A stretch of DNA of 64,000 bases, from assembly GCA_037783415.1 (NCBI GenBank), contig JAZGTN010000150.1, forward strand, positions 620,001 to 684,000, read 5' to 3'. The notes beneath the pieces are model-generated. The model made no database searches and had not been told where the DNA came from. It saw only the letters and a program-made list of their open reading frames with translations. The position numbers and the translations under genes are program-made. Positions 1 through 9,511 of the stretch are shown piece by piece (position 1 is the stretch's first letter; each line of letters opens with the position of its first letter). This DNA is from Leptasterias polaris. Its lineage: Eukaryota > Echinodermata > Asteroidea > Forcipulatida > Asteriidae.

Positions 1-82
1 AGTTATTTTCAACCGTAGATTTAACTTTATTTCAGGGTGTCAACGTTTTCCGCAGGCACAATTTCTTAGCCTTTTTTAAAAC
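1..82 (+). repeat. Long-unit insert 0, partial (left edge), type B
   Basis: Only the 3' third of an insert is in the window, from AGTTATTTTC to the closing TTTTAAAAC at 74-82. It has GGGTGTCAACG where most copies have GGGTCTCAACG. Five S units follow. Confidence 0.9.
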
Positions 83-1251
83 TTTCGTTTTCTTTGGGTA
101 GGGGTGACTCTCTGGCCGCTAGCGCCGTCTAGAAATGTCTCTTCGCCCCAAGAATTCGGCCACATGACCCCTTGAACTTGACCTACAAGTGGTGTAAAAT
201 TTGTGCCAATCCAAAATTTATGTCAGGTTGATTTGAGCGTACTTACTTTGAATTTGCTTTGAATTTGCTTGAAAACTTCTCATTTTCTTTGGGTAGGGGT
301 GACTCTCTGGCCGCTAGCGCCGTTTAGAAATGTCTCTCCGCCCCAAGAATTCGGCCACATGACCCCATGAACTTGACCTACGAGTGGTGTAAAATTTGTG
401 CCAATCCAAAAATGATGTCAGGTTGATTTGAGCGTACTTACTTTGAATTTGCTTTGAATTTGCTTGAAAACTTCTCAATTTCTTTGGGTAGGGGTGACTC
501 TCTGGCCACTAGCGCCGTCTAGAAATGTCTCTCCGCCCCAAGAATTCGGCCACATGACCACTAGAACTTGACCTTCGAGTGGTGTAAATTTTGTGCCAAT
601 CCAAAAATGATGTCAGGTTGATTTGAGCGTAGTTACTTTGAATTTGCTTTGAATTTGCTTGAAAACTTCTCATTTTCTTTGGGTAGGGGTGACTCTCTGG
701 CCGCTAGCGCCGTTTAGAAATGTCTCTCCGCCTAAAGAATTCGGCCACATGACCCCTTGAACTTGACCTACGAGTGGTGTAAAATTTGTGCCAATCCAAA
801 AATTATGTCAGGTTGATTTGAGCGTACTTACTTTGAATTTGCTTTGAATTTGCTTGAAAACTTCTCATTTTCTTTGGGTAGGGGTGACTCTCTGGCCACT
901 TGCGCCGTCTAGAAATGTCTCTCCGCCCCAAGAATTCGGCCACATGACCCCTTGAACTTGACCTACGAGTGGTGTAAAATTTGTGCCAATCCAAAAATGA
1001 TGTCAGGTTGATTTGAGCGTACTTACTTTGAATTTGCTTTGAATTTGCTTGAAAACTTCTCATTTTCTTTGGGTAGGGGTGACTCTCTGGCCCCTAGCGC
1101 CGTATAGAAATGTCTCTCCGCTCCAAGAATTCGGCCACATGACCACTAGAACTTGACCTTCGAGTGGTGTAAATTTTGTGCCAATCCAAAAATGATGTCA
1201 GGTTGATTTGACCGTGCTTACTTCGAATTTGTTTTAAAACAGCTCGTTCAA

Positions 1252-1278
1252 CTGAAGTCGCTATTGCGTCGACTTCGG
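1252..1278 (+). other. Hairpin in the insert (shown in copy 1)
   Basis: GAAGTCG (1254-1260) pairs with CGACTTC (1270-1276) across a 9-nt loop. A T-G wobble and an outer C-G pair extend it to 9 bp. In many copies the left arm reads CTCAAGTCG, and in copies 42, 46, 49 and 53 CTGAAATCG; both break one stem pair. Function unknown; it lies about 30-55 bp upstream of the first ATG. Confidence 0.6.
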
Positions 1279-1310
1279 ATGGTCCCCGCTCGCTGGTAAT
1301 TTGCGGTATG

Positions 1311-1321
1311 AAGATGGCGCC
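1311..1321 (+). promoter_or_regulatory. YY1-like word AAGATGGCGCC (shown in copy 1)
   Basis: This matches the YY1 consensus AANATGGCGNC exactly. Such words sit just downstream of transcription starts in many animal promoters and in LINE-1 5' ends. The same word is in every complete insert except copies 56 and 60, which read AAGATGGCCCC. Binding is inferred only from the motif, and array-wide conservation may simply reflect recent amplification. Confidence 0.45.
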
Positions 1322-1375
1322 TGCTGGCCCTCACATTCTGATTTTCGGATTTGGGAGTATTCAGGGAAGAATCAG

Positions 1376-1447
1376 GTAACAAAATTTCTCTCTCTGGCAT
1401 GCTGTGATCAGGAGTTATTTTCAACCGTAGATTTAACTTTATTTCAG
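1376..1447 (+). other. Intron-like GT-AG segment, 72 bp (shown in copy 1)
   Basis: Donor CAG/GTAAC and acceptor TTTATTTCAG/GG fit eukaryotic U2-type consensus. A YTNAY-type branch word (TTAAC) lies close to the acceptor, nearer than is usual. Length is a multiple of three. The pair is kept in nearly all inserts; copies 43, 47 and 50 have CAG/ATAAC and so lack the donor GT. Splicing is untested. Confidence 0.35.
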
Positions 1448-2262
1448 GGTCTCAACGTTTTCCGCAGGCACTATTTATTAGCCTTTTTTAAAACTTTCAT
1501 TTTCTTTGGGTAGGGGTGACTCTCTGGCCGCTAGCGCCCTCTAGAAATGTCTCTCCGCCCCAAGAATTCGGCCACATGACCCCTTGAAATTGACCTACGA
1601 GTGGTGTAAAATTTGTGCCAATCCAAAAATGATGTCAGGTTGATTTGAACGTACTTACTTTGAATTTGCTTTGAATTTGCTTGAAAACTTTTCATTTTCT
1701 TTGGGTAGGGGTGATTCTCTGGCCTCTAGCGCCGTCTAGAAATGTCTCTCCGCCCAAAGAATTCGGCCACATGACCCCTTGAACTTGACCTACGAGTGGT
1801 GTAAAATTTGTGCCAATCCAAAAATGATGTCAGGTTGATTTGAGCGTACTTACTTTGAATTTGCTTTGAATTTGCTTGAAAACTTCTCATTTTCTTTGGG
1901 TAGGGGTGACTCTCTGGCCGCTAGCGCCGTCTATAAATGTCTCTCCGCCTCAAGAATTCGGCCACATGACCCCTAGAACTTGACCTTCGAGTGGTGTAAA
2001 ATTTGTGCCAATCCAAAAATGATGTCAGGTTGATTTGAGCGTACTTACTTTGAATTTGCTTTGAATTTGCTTGAAAACTTCACATTTTCTTTGGGTAGGG
2101 GTGACTCTCTGGCCCCTAGCGCCGTATAGAAATGTCTCTTCGCTCCAAGAATTCAGCCACATGACCACTAGAACTTGACCTTCGAGTGGTGTAAATTTTG
2201 TGCCAATCCAAAAGTGATGTCAGGTTGATTTGACCGTGCTTACTTCGAATTTGTTTTAAAAC

Positions 2263-2516
2263 AGCTCGTTCAACTGAAGTCGCTATTGCGTCGACTTCGG
2301 ATGGTCCCCGCTCGCTGGTAATTTGCGGTATGAAGATGGCGCCTGCTGGCCCTCACATTCTGATTTTCGGATTTGGGAGTATTCAGGGAAGAATCAGGTA
2401 ACAAAATTTTTCTCTCTGGCATGCTGTGATCAGGAGTTATTTTCAACCGTAGATTTAACTTTATTTCAGGGTCTCAACGTTTTCCGCAGGCACAATTTCT
2501 TAGCCTTTTTTAAAAC
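2263..2516 (+). repeat. Long-unit insert 2, type B
   Basis: The donor is followed by AACAAAATTTTTC, intermediate between types A and B. Next unit has GTCTCTTCGCC and ACAAGTGG, shared with the left-edge copy. Five S units follow. Confidence 0.93.
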
Positions 2517-2526
2517 TTTCGTTTTC

Positions 2527-2721
2527 TTTGGGTAGGGGTGACTCTCTGGCCGCTAGCGCCGTCTAGAAATGTCTCTTCGCCCCAAGAATTCGGCCACATG
2601 ACCCCTTGAACTTGACCTACAAGTGGTGTAAAATTTGTGCCAATCCAAAATTTATGTCAGGTTGATTTGAGCGTACTTACTTTGAATTTGCTTTGAATTT
2701 GCTTGAAAACTTCTCATTTTC
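2527..2721 (+). repeat. Representative 195-bp short monomer (S)
   Basis: One typical S unit counted from TTTGGGTAGGGG to the base before the next one. In order it holds a G-rich start (GGGTAGGGG), TGACTCTCTGG, the palindrome CGCTAGCG, a TCTAGA site, an EcoRI site, the E-box CACATG, TTGACCTAC, CCAATCC, TGTCAGGTTGATTTGAGCG, two 11-mers TTTGAATTTGC and TTGAAAACTTCTCATTT. About 190 complete S units occur in the window, in runs of 0 to 9 between long units; the run length is given with each long unit. 195 is a multiple of three, so open frames extend across neighbouring units without implying coding. Confidence 0.97.
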
Positions 2722-3674
2722 TTTGGGTAGGGGTGACTCTCTGGCCGCTAGCGCCGTTTAGAAATGTCTCTCCGCCCCAAGAATTCGGCCACATGACCCC
2801 ATGAACTTGACCTACGAGTGGTGTAAAATTTGTGCCAATCCAAAAATGATGTCAGGTTGATTTGAGCGTACTTACTTTGAATTTGCTTTGAATTTGCTTG
2901 AAAACTTCTCATTTTCTTTGGGTAGGGGTGACTCTCTGGCCGCTAGCGCCGTTTAGAAATGTCTCTCCGCCCCAAGAATTCGGCCACATGACCCCTTGAA
3001 CTTGACCTACGAGTGGTGTAAAATTTGTGCCAATCCAAAAATGATGTCAGGTTGATTTGAGCGTACTTACTTTGAATTTGCTTTGAATTTGCTTGAAAAC
3101 TTCTCAATTTCTTTGGGTAGGGGTGACTCTCTGGCCACTAGCGCCGTCTAGAAATGTCTCTCCGCCCCAAGAATTCGGCCACATGACCACTAGAACTTGA
3201 CCTTCGAGTGGTGTAAAATTTGTGCCAATCCAAAAATTATGTCAGGTTGATTTGAGCGTACTTACTTTGAATTTGCTTTGAATTTGCTTGAAAACTTCTC
3301 ATTTTCTTTGGGTAGGGGTGACTCTCTGGCCGCTAGCGCCGTTTAGAAATGTCTCTCCGCCCCAAGAATTCGGCCTCATGACCCCTTGAACTTGACCTAC
3401 GAGTGGTGTAAAATTTGTGCCAATCCAAAAATGATGTCAGGTTGATTTGAGCGTACTTACTTTGAATTTGCTTTGAATTTGCTTGAAAACTTCTCAATTT
3501 CTTTGGGTAGGGGTGACTCTCTGGCCGCTAGCGCCGTCTAGAAATGTCTCTCCGCCCCAAGAATTCGGCCACATGACCACTAGAACTTGACCTTCGAGTG
3601 GTGTAAATTTTGTGCCAATCCAAAAGTGATGTCAGGTTGATTTGACCGTGCTTACTTCGAATTTGTTTTAAAAC

Positions 3675-3928
3675 AGCTCGTTCAACTGAAGTCGCTATTG
3701 CGTCGACTTCGGATGGTCCCCGCTCGCTGGTAATTTGCGGTATGAAGATGGCGCCTGCTGGCCCTCACATTCTGATTTTCGGATTTGGGAGTATTCAGGG
3801 AAGAATCAGGTAACAACATTTTTCTCTCTGGCATGCTGTGATCAGGAGTTATTTTCAACCGTAGATTTAACTTTATTTCAGGGTCTCAACGTTTTCCGCA
3901 GGCACAATTTTTTAGCCTTTTTTAAAAC
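3675..3928 (+). repeat. Long-unit insert 3, type B
   Basis: Ends CACAATTTTTTAG, with one T for C. Hairpin arm CTGAAGTCG. Two S units follow, one of them 184 bp. Confidence 0.93.
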
Positions 3929-4133
3929 TTTCGTTTTCTTTGGGTAGGGGTGACTCTCTGGCCGCTAGCGCCGTCTAGAAATGTCTCTTCGCCCCAAGAA
4001 TTCGGCCACATGACCCCTTGAACTTGACCTACGAGTGGTGTAAAATTTGTGCCAATCCAAAAATGATGTCAGGTTGATTTGAGCGTACTTACTTTGAATT
4101 TGCTTTGAATTTGCTTGAAAACTTCTCATTTTC

Positions 4134-4317
4134 TTTGGGTAGGGGTGACTCTCTGGCCACTTGCGCCGTCTAGAAATGTCTCTCCGCCCCAAGAATTCGG
4201 CCACATGACCCCTTGAACTTGACCTACGAGTGGTGTAAAATTTGTGCCAATCCAAAAATGATGTCAGGTTGATTTGAGCGTACTTACTTTGAATTTGCTT
4301 GAAAACTTCTCATTTGT
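4134..4317 (+). repeat. 184-bp short monomer variant (one 11-mer)
   Basis: Only one TTTGAATTTGC is present instead of two, so the unit is 11 bp short. The next unit opens with GTTGGGGGTAGG in place of TTCTTTGGGTAGG, a private change. This explains the 816-bp spacing between the long units on either side. Confidence 0.95.
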
Positions 4318-4490
4318 TGGGGGTAGGGGTGACTCTCTGGCCGCTAGCGCCGTCTAGAAATGTCTCTCCGCTCCAAGAATTCGGCCACATGACCACTAGA
4401 ACTTGACCTTCGAGTGGTGTAAATTTTGTGCCAATCCAAAAATGATGTCAGGTTGATTTGACCGTGCTTACTTCGAATTTGTTTTAAAAC

Positions 4491-4744
4491 AGCTCGTTCA
4501 ACTGAAGTCGCTATTGCGTCGACTTCGGATGGTCCCCGCTCGCTGGTAATTTGCGGTATGAAGATGGCGCCTGCTGGCCCTCACATTCTGATTTTCGGAT
4601 TTGGGAGTATTCAGGGAAGAATCAGGTAACAAAATTTCTCTCTCTGGCATGCTGTGATCAGGAGTTATTTTCAACCGTAGATTTAACTTTATTTCAGGGT
4701 CTCAACGTTTTCCGCAGGCACTATTTCTTAGCCTTTTTAAAAAC
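4491..4744 (+). repeat. Long-unit insert 4, type A
   Basis: The closing 9-mer is altered (CCTTTTTAAAAAC). The following S has TTGAAATTGACC and GATTTGAACG, as after copy 1. Three S units follow. Confidence 0.92.
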
Positions 4745-5512
4745 TTTCATTTTCTTTGGGTAGGGGTGACTCTCTGGCCGCTAGCGCCCTCTAGAAATGT
4801 CTCTCCGCCCCAAGAATTCGGCCACATGACCCCTTGAAATTGACCTACGAGTGGTGTAAAATTTGTGCCAATCCAAAAATGATGTCAGGTTGATTTGAAC
4901 GTACTTACTTTGAATTTGCTTTGAATTTGCTTGAAAACTTTTAATTTTCTTTGGGTAGGGGTGACTCTCTGGCCTCTAGCGCCGTCTAGAAATGTCTCTC
5001 CGCCCAAAGAATTCGGCCACATGACCCCTTGAACTTGACCTACGAGTGGTGTAAAATTTGTGCCAATCCAAAAATGATGTCAGGTTGATTTGAGCGTACT
5101 TACTTTGAATTTGCTTTGAATTTGCTTGAAAACTTCTCATTTTCTTTGGGTAGGGGTGACTCTCTGGCCGCTAGCGCCGTCTATAAATGTCTCTCCGCCT
5201 CAAGAATTCGGCCACATGACCCCTAGAACTTGACCTTCGAGTGGTGTAAAATTTGTGCCAATCCAAAAATGATGTCAGGTTGATTTGAGCGTACTTACTT
5301 TGAATTTGCTTTGAATTTGCTTGAAAACTTCTCATTTTCTTTGGGTAGGGGTGACTCTCTGGCCGCTTGCGCCGTCTAGAAATGTCTCTCCGCCCCAAGA
5401 ATTCGGCCACATGACCCCTTGAACTTGACCTACGAGTGGTGTAAATTTTGTGCCAATCCAAAAATGATGTCAGGTTGATTTGACCGTGCTTACTTCGAAT
5501 TTGTTTTAAAAC

Positions 5513-5766
5513 AGCTCGTTCAACTCAAGTCGCTATTGCGTCGACTTCGGATGGTCCCCGCTTGCTGGTAATTTGCGGTATGAAGATGGCGCCTGCTGGC
5601 CCTCACATTCTGATTTTCGGATTTGGGAGTATTCAGGGAAGAATCAGGTAACAACATTTTTCTCTCTGGCATGCTGTGATCAGGAGTTATTTTCAACCGT
5701 AGATTTAACTTTATTTCAGGGTCTCAACGTTTTCCGCAGGCACAATTTCTTAGCCTTTTTTAAAAC
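5513..5766 (+). repeat. Long-unit insert 5, type B
   Basis: Hairpin arm CTCAAGTCG; private CGCTTGCTGG. The next monomer begins CTGGTCGCTAGCGCCCTCTAG. Two S units follow. Confidence 0.92.
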
Positions 5767-6339
5767 TTTCGTTTTCTTTGGGTAGGGGTGACTCTCTGGT
5801 CGCTAGCGCCCTCTAGAAATGTCTCTCCGCCCCAAGAATTCGGCCACATGACCCCTTGAACTTGACCTACGAGTGGTGTAAAATTTGTGCCAATCCAAAA
5901 TTTATGTCAGGTTGATTTGAGCGTACTTACTTTGAATTTGCTTTGAATTTGCTTGAAAACTTCTCATTTTCTTTGGGTAGGGGTGACTCTCTGGCCGCTA
6001 GCGCCGTCACGAAATGTCTCTCCGGCCCAAGAATTCAGCCACATGACCCCTTGAACTTGACCTACGAGTGGTGTAAAATTTGTGCCAATCCAAAAATGAT
6101 GTCAGGTTGATTTGAGCGTACTTACTTTGAATTTGCTTTGAATTTGCTTGAAAACTTCTCATTTTCTTTGGGTAGGGGTGACTCTCTGGCCGCTAGCGCC
6201 GTCTAGAAATGTCTCTCCGCCCCAAGAATTCGGCCACATGACCACTAGAACTTGACCTTCGAGTGGTGTAAATTTTGTGCCAATCCAAAAGTGATGTCAG
6301 GTTGATTTGACCGTGCTTACTTCGAATTTGTTTTAAAAC

Positions 6340-6593
6340 AGCTCGTTCAACTGAAGTCGCTATTGCGTCGACTTCGGATGGTCCCCGCTCGCTGGTAATT
6401 TGCGGTATGAAGATGGCGCCTGCTGGCCCTCACATTCTGATTTTCGGATTTGGGAGTATTCAGGGAAGAATCAGGTAACAACATTTTTCTCTCTGGCATG
6501 CTGTGATTAGGAGTTATTTTCAACCGTAGATTTAACTTTATTTCAGGGTCTCAACGTTTTCCGCAGGCACAATTTCTTAGCCTTTTTTAAAAC
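6340..6593 (+). repeat. Long-unit insert 6, type B
   Basis: GTGATTAGG replaces GTGATCAGG. Another long unit follows directly, with no S between. Confidence 0.92.
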
Positions 6594-6776
6594 TTTCGTT
6601 TTCTTTGGGTAGGGGTGACTCTCTGGTGGCTAGCGCCCTCTAGAAATGTCTCTCCGCCCCAAGAATTCGGCCACATGACCCCTTGAACTTGACCTACGAG
6701 TGGTGTAAAATTTGTGTAAATCCAAAAATGATGTCAGGTTGATTTGACGATGCTTACTTCGAATTTGTTTTAAAAC

Positions 6777-7030
6777 AGCTCGTTCAACTGAAGTCGCTAT
6801 TGCGTCGACTTCGGATGGTCCCCGCTCGCTGGTAATTTGCGGTATGAAGATGGCGCCTGCTGGCCCTCAAATTCTGATTTTCGGATTTGGGAGTATTCAG
6901 GGAAGAATCAGGTAACACAATTTTTCTCTCTGTCATGCTGTGATCAGGAGTTATTTTCAACCGTAGATTTAACTTTATTTCAGGGTCTCAACGTTTTCCG
7001 CAGGCACTATTTCTTAGCCTTTTTTAAAAC
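6777..7030 (+). repeat. Long-unit insert 7, type A-like
   Basis: The left flank has GTGTAAATCC and GATTTGACGATGC, a recombinant signature shared only with copy 10. Private changes: CCCTCAAATTC, TGTCATGCTG and tail TTTCCTTTTC. Two S units follow. Confidence 0.92.
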
Positions 7031-7603
7031 TTTCCTTTTCTTTGGGTAGGGGTGACTCTCTGGCCGCTAGCGCCCTCTAAAAATGTCTCTCCGCCCCAAA
7101 AATTCGGCCACATGACCCCTTGAACTTGACCTACGAGTGGTGTAAAATGTGTGCCAATCCAAAAATGATGTCAGGTTGATTTGAGCGTACTTACTTTGAA
7201 TTTGCTTTGAATTTGCTTGAAAACTTCTCATTTTCTTTGGGTAGGGGTGACTCTCTGGCCGCTAGCGCCGTTTAGAAATGTCTCTCCGCGCCAAGAATTC
7301 GGCCACATGACCCCTTGAACTTGACCTACGAGTGGTGTAAAATTTGTGCCAATCCAAAAATGATGTCAGGTTGATTTGAGCGTACTTACTTTGAATTTGC
7401 TTTGAATTTGCTTGAAAACTTCTCAATTTCTTTGGGTAGGGGTGACTCTCTGGCCGCTAGCGCCGTCTAGAAATGTCTCTCCGCCCCAAGAATTCGGCCA
7501 CATGACCACTAGAACTTGACCTTCGAGTGGTGTAAATTTTGTGCCAATCCAAAAATGATGTCAGGTTGATTTGACCGTGCTTACTTCGAATTTGTTTTAA
7601 AAC

Positions 7604-7857
7604 AGCTCGTTCAACTGAAGTCGCTATTGCGTCGACTTCGGATGGTCCCCGCTCGCTGGTAATTTGCGGTATGAAGATGGCGCCTGCTGGCCCTCACATT
7701 CTGATTTTCGGATTTGGGAGTATTCAGGGAAGAATCAGGTAACAACATTTTTCTCTCTGGCATGCTGTGATCAGGAGTTATTTTCAACCGTAGATTTAAC
7801 TTTATTTCAGGGTCTCAACGTTTTCCGCAGGCACAATTTCTTAGCCTTTTTTTAAAC
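7604..7857 (+). repeat. Long-unit insert 8, type B
   Basis: The closing 9-mer is TTTTTAAAC rather than TTTTAAAAC. Four S units follow. Confidence 0.92.
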
Positions 7858-8820
7858 TTTCGTTTTCTTTGGGTAGGGGTGACTCTCTGGCCGCTAGCGC
7901 CCTCTAGAAATGTCTCTCCGCCCCAAGAATTCGGCCACATGACCCCTTGAACTTGACCTACGAGTGGTGTAAAATTTGTGCCAATCCAAAAATGATGTCA
8001 GGTTGATTTGAGCGTACTTACTTTGAATTTGCTTTGAATTTGCTTGAAAACTTCTCATTTTCTTTGGGTAGGGGTGACTCTCTGGCCGCTAGCGCCGTTT
8101 AGAAATGTCTCTCCGCCCCATGAATTCGGCCACATGACCCCTTGAACTTGACCTACGAGTGGTGTAAAATTTGTGCCAATCCAAAATTTATGTCAGGTTG
8201 ATTTGAGCGTACTTACTTTGAATTTGCTTTGAATTTGCTTGAAAACTTCTCATTTTCTTTGGGTAGGGGTGACTCTCTGGCCGCTAGCGCCGTCTAGAAA
8301 TGTCTCTCCGCCCCAAGAATTCAGCCACATGACCCCTTGAACTTGACCTACGAGTGGTGTAAAATTTGTGCCAATCCAAAAATGATGTCAGGTTGATTTG
8401 AGCGTACTTACTTTGAATTTGCTTTGAATTTGCTTGAAAACTTCTCATTTTCTTTGGGTAGGGGTGACTCTCTGGCCGCTAGCGCCGTTTAGAAATGTCT
8501 CTCCGCCCCATGAATTCGGCCACATGACCCCTTGAACTTGACCTACGAGTGGTGTAAAATTTGTGCCAATCCAAAAATGATGTCAGGTTGATTTGAGCGT
8601 ACTTACTTTGAATTTGCTTTGAATTTGCTTGAAAACTTCTCAATTTCTTTGGGTAGGGGTGACTCTTTGGCCGCTAGCGCCGTCTAGAAATGTCTCTCCG
8701 CCCCAAGAATTCGGCCACATGACCACTAGAACTTGACCTTCGAGTGGTGTAAATTTTGTGCCAATCCAAAAATGATGTCAGGTTGATTTGACCGTGCTTA
8801 CTTCGAATTTGTTTTAAAAC

Positions 8821-9074
8821 AGCTCGTTCAACTGAAGTCGCTATTGCGTCGACTTCGGATGGTCCCCGCTCGCTGGTAATTTGCGGTATGAAGATGGCGC
8901 CTGCTGGCCCTCACATTCTGATTTTCGGATTTGGGAGTATTCAGGGAAGAATCAGGTAACAACATTTTTCTCTCTGGCATGCTGTGATCAGGAGTTATTT
9001 TCAACCGTAGATTTAACTTTATTTCAGGGTCTCAACGTTTTCCGCAGGCACAATTTCTTAGCCTTTTTTAAAAC
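8821..9074 (+). repeat. Long-unit insert 9, type B
   Basis: Standard B copy with hairpin arm CTGAAGTCG, followed directly by another long unit. Confidence 0.93.
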
Positions 9075-9257
9075 TTTCGTTTTCTTTGGGTAGGGGTGAC
9101 TCTCTGGCCGCTAGCGCCGTCTAGAAATGTCTCTCCGCCCCAAGAATTCGGCCACATGACCCCTTGAACTTGACCTACGAGTGGTGTAAAATTTGTGCAA
9201 ATCCAAAAATGATGTCAGGTTGATTTGACGATGCTTACTTCGAATTTGTTTTAAAAC

Positions 9258-9511
9258 AGCTCGTTCAACTGAAGTCGCTATTGCGTCGACTTCGGATGGT
9301 CCCCGCTCGCTGGTAATTTGCGGTATGAAGATGGCGCCTGCTGGCCCTCACATTCTGATTTTCGGATTTGGGAGTATTCAGGGAAGAATCAGGTAAAAAA
9401 AAAAATCTCTCTGGCATGCTGTGATCAGGAGTTATTTTCAACCGTAGATTTAACTTTATTTCAGGGTCTCAACGTTTTCCGCAGGCACTATTTCTTAGCC
9501 TTTTTTAAAAC
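9258..9511 (+). repeat. Long-unit insert 10, type A
   Basis: Eleven A in a row (9395-9405) directly follow the donor GT. Left flank GATTTGACGATGC as in copy 7. Three S units follow, one lacking a G (CTTTGGTAGG near 9,915). Confidence 0.92.

Larger units (their letters stand above)
1308..1481 (+). other. Possible two-exon mini-ORF (shown in copy 1)
   Basis: ATG at 1308 and, in frame, ATG at 1314 with A at -3 and G at +4 (good Kozak context). Unspliced, the frame closes after 23 codons at a TAA (1377-1379) inside the donor site GTAAC. If the 72-bp GT-AG segment is removed, it runs to TAG at 1479-1481, giving 33 codons. The peptide starts MKMAPAGPHILIFGFG and matches nothing I recognise. It may be a remnant first exon or chance; no coding claim is made. 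Confidence 0.2.
1241..1494 (+). repeat. Long-unit insert 1, type A (reference copy)
   Basis: The 254-bp segment begins after the first TTTTAAAAC (1232-1240) and ends with the second (1486-1494). If it is removed with one 9-mer, the remaining unit is 183 bp and aligns to the 184-bp monomer. Inside are a hairpin (1252-1278), a YY1-like word (1311-1321), an ATG (1308 and 1314) and a GT-AG pair (1376-1447). Private change: CTATTTATTAG near its end. Three S units follow. I see no terminal inverted repeat, so its nature (transposon, captured gene fragment, or ancestral sequence deleted from S) is open. Confidence 0.93.
1120..5330 (+). repeat. Duplication, offset 3,250 bp (copies 1-2 and 4-5)
   Basis: About 1,120-2,080 matches 4,370-5,330. 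Shared rare marks at equal offset: TTGAAATTGACC, GATTTGAACG, GGCCTCTAGCGCC, GTCTATAAATG and CGCCTCAAG. Similarity ends just before copies 2 and 5, whose flanks differ. Confidence 0.85.

Noticed and set aside
1241..1494. Insert as a DNA transposon with terminal inverted repeats
   Set aside because: The 9-bp direct repeat would fit a target duplication, but the ends (AGCTCG inward from the left, AAGGCT inward from the right) are not inverted repeats and no transposase is present. Kept only as one of several possible origins.
1301..1513. A 70-codon plus-strand open frame starting at TTG in each long unit
   Set aside because: It lacks an ATG, reads straight through the intron-like segment and into the next monomer, and is broken in copies 6, 43, 47, 50 and 51 by stops and in 54, 56, 57, 60 and 61 by a 1-bp loss. 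Its similarity across copies is explained by amplification. A dN/dS test across copies would be needed to argue for coding.
2527..2545. GGGTAGGGG as telomere-like repeat or G-quadruplex
   Set aside because: It occurs once per monomer with only two G-runs; no TTAGGG-type tandem and no four-run cluster.
2640..2700. Pol III internal promoter (B box) at GGTTGATTTG
   Set aside because: It departs from the GGTTCGANNCC consensus at key positions and no matching A box lies upstream, so a tRNA-derived SINE origin is not supported.
2527..2721. Nuclear-receptor half sites (TTGACCT) and an E-box (CACATG) in each monomer
   Set aside because: Both words are short and expected by chance in a 195-bp sequence; repetition of the monomer multiplies one chance match.
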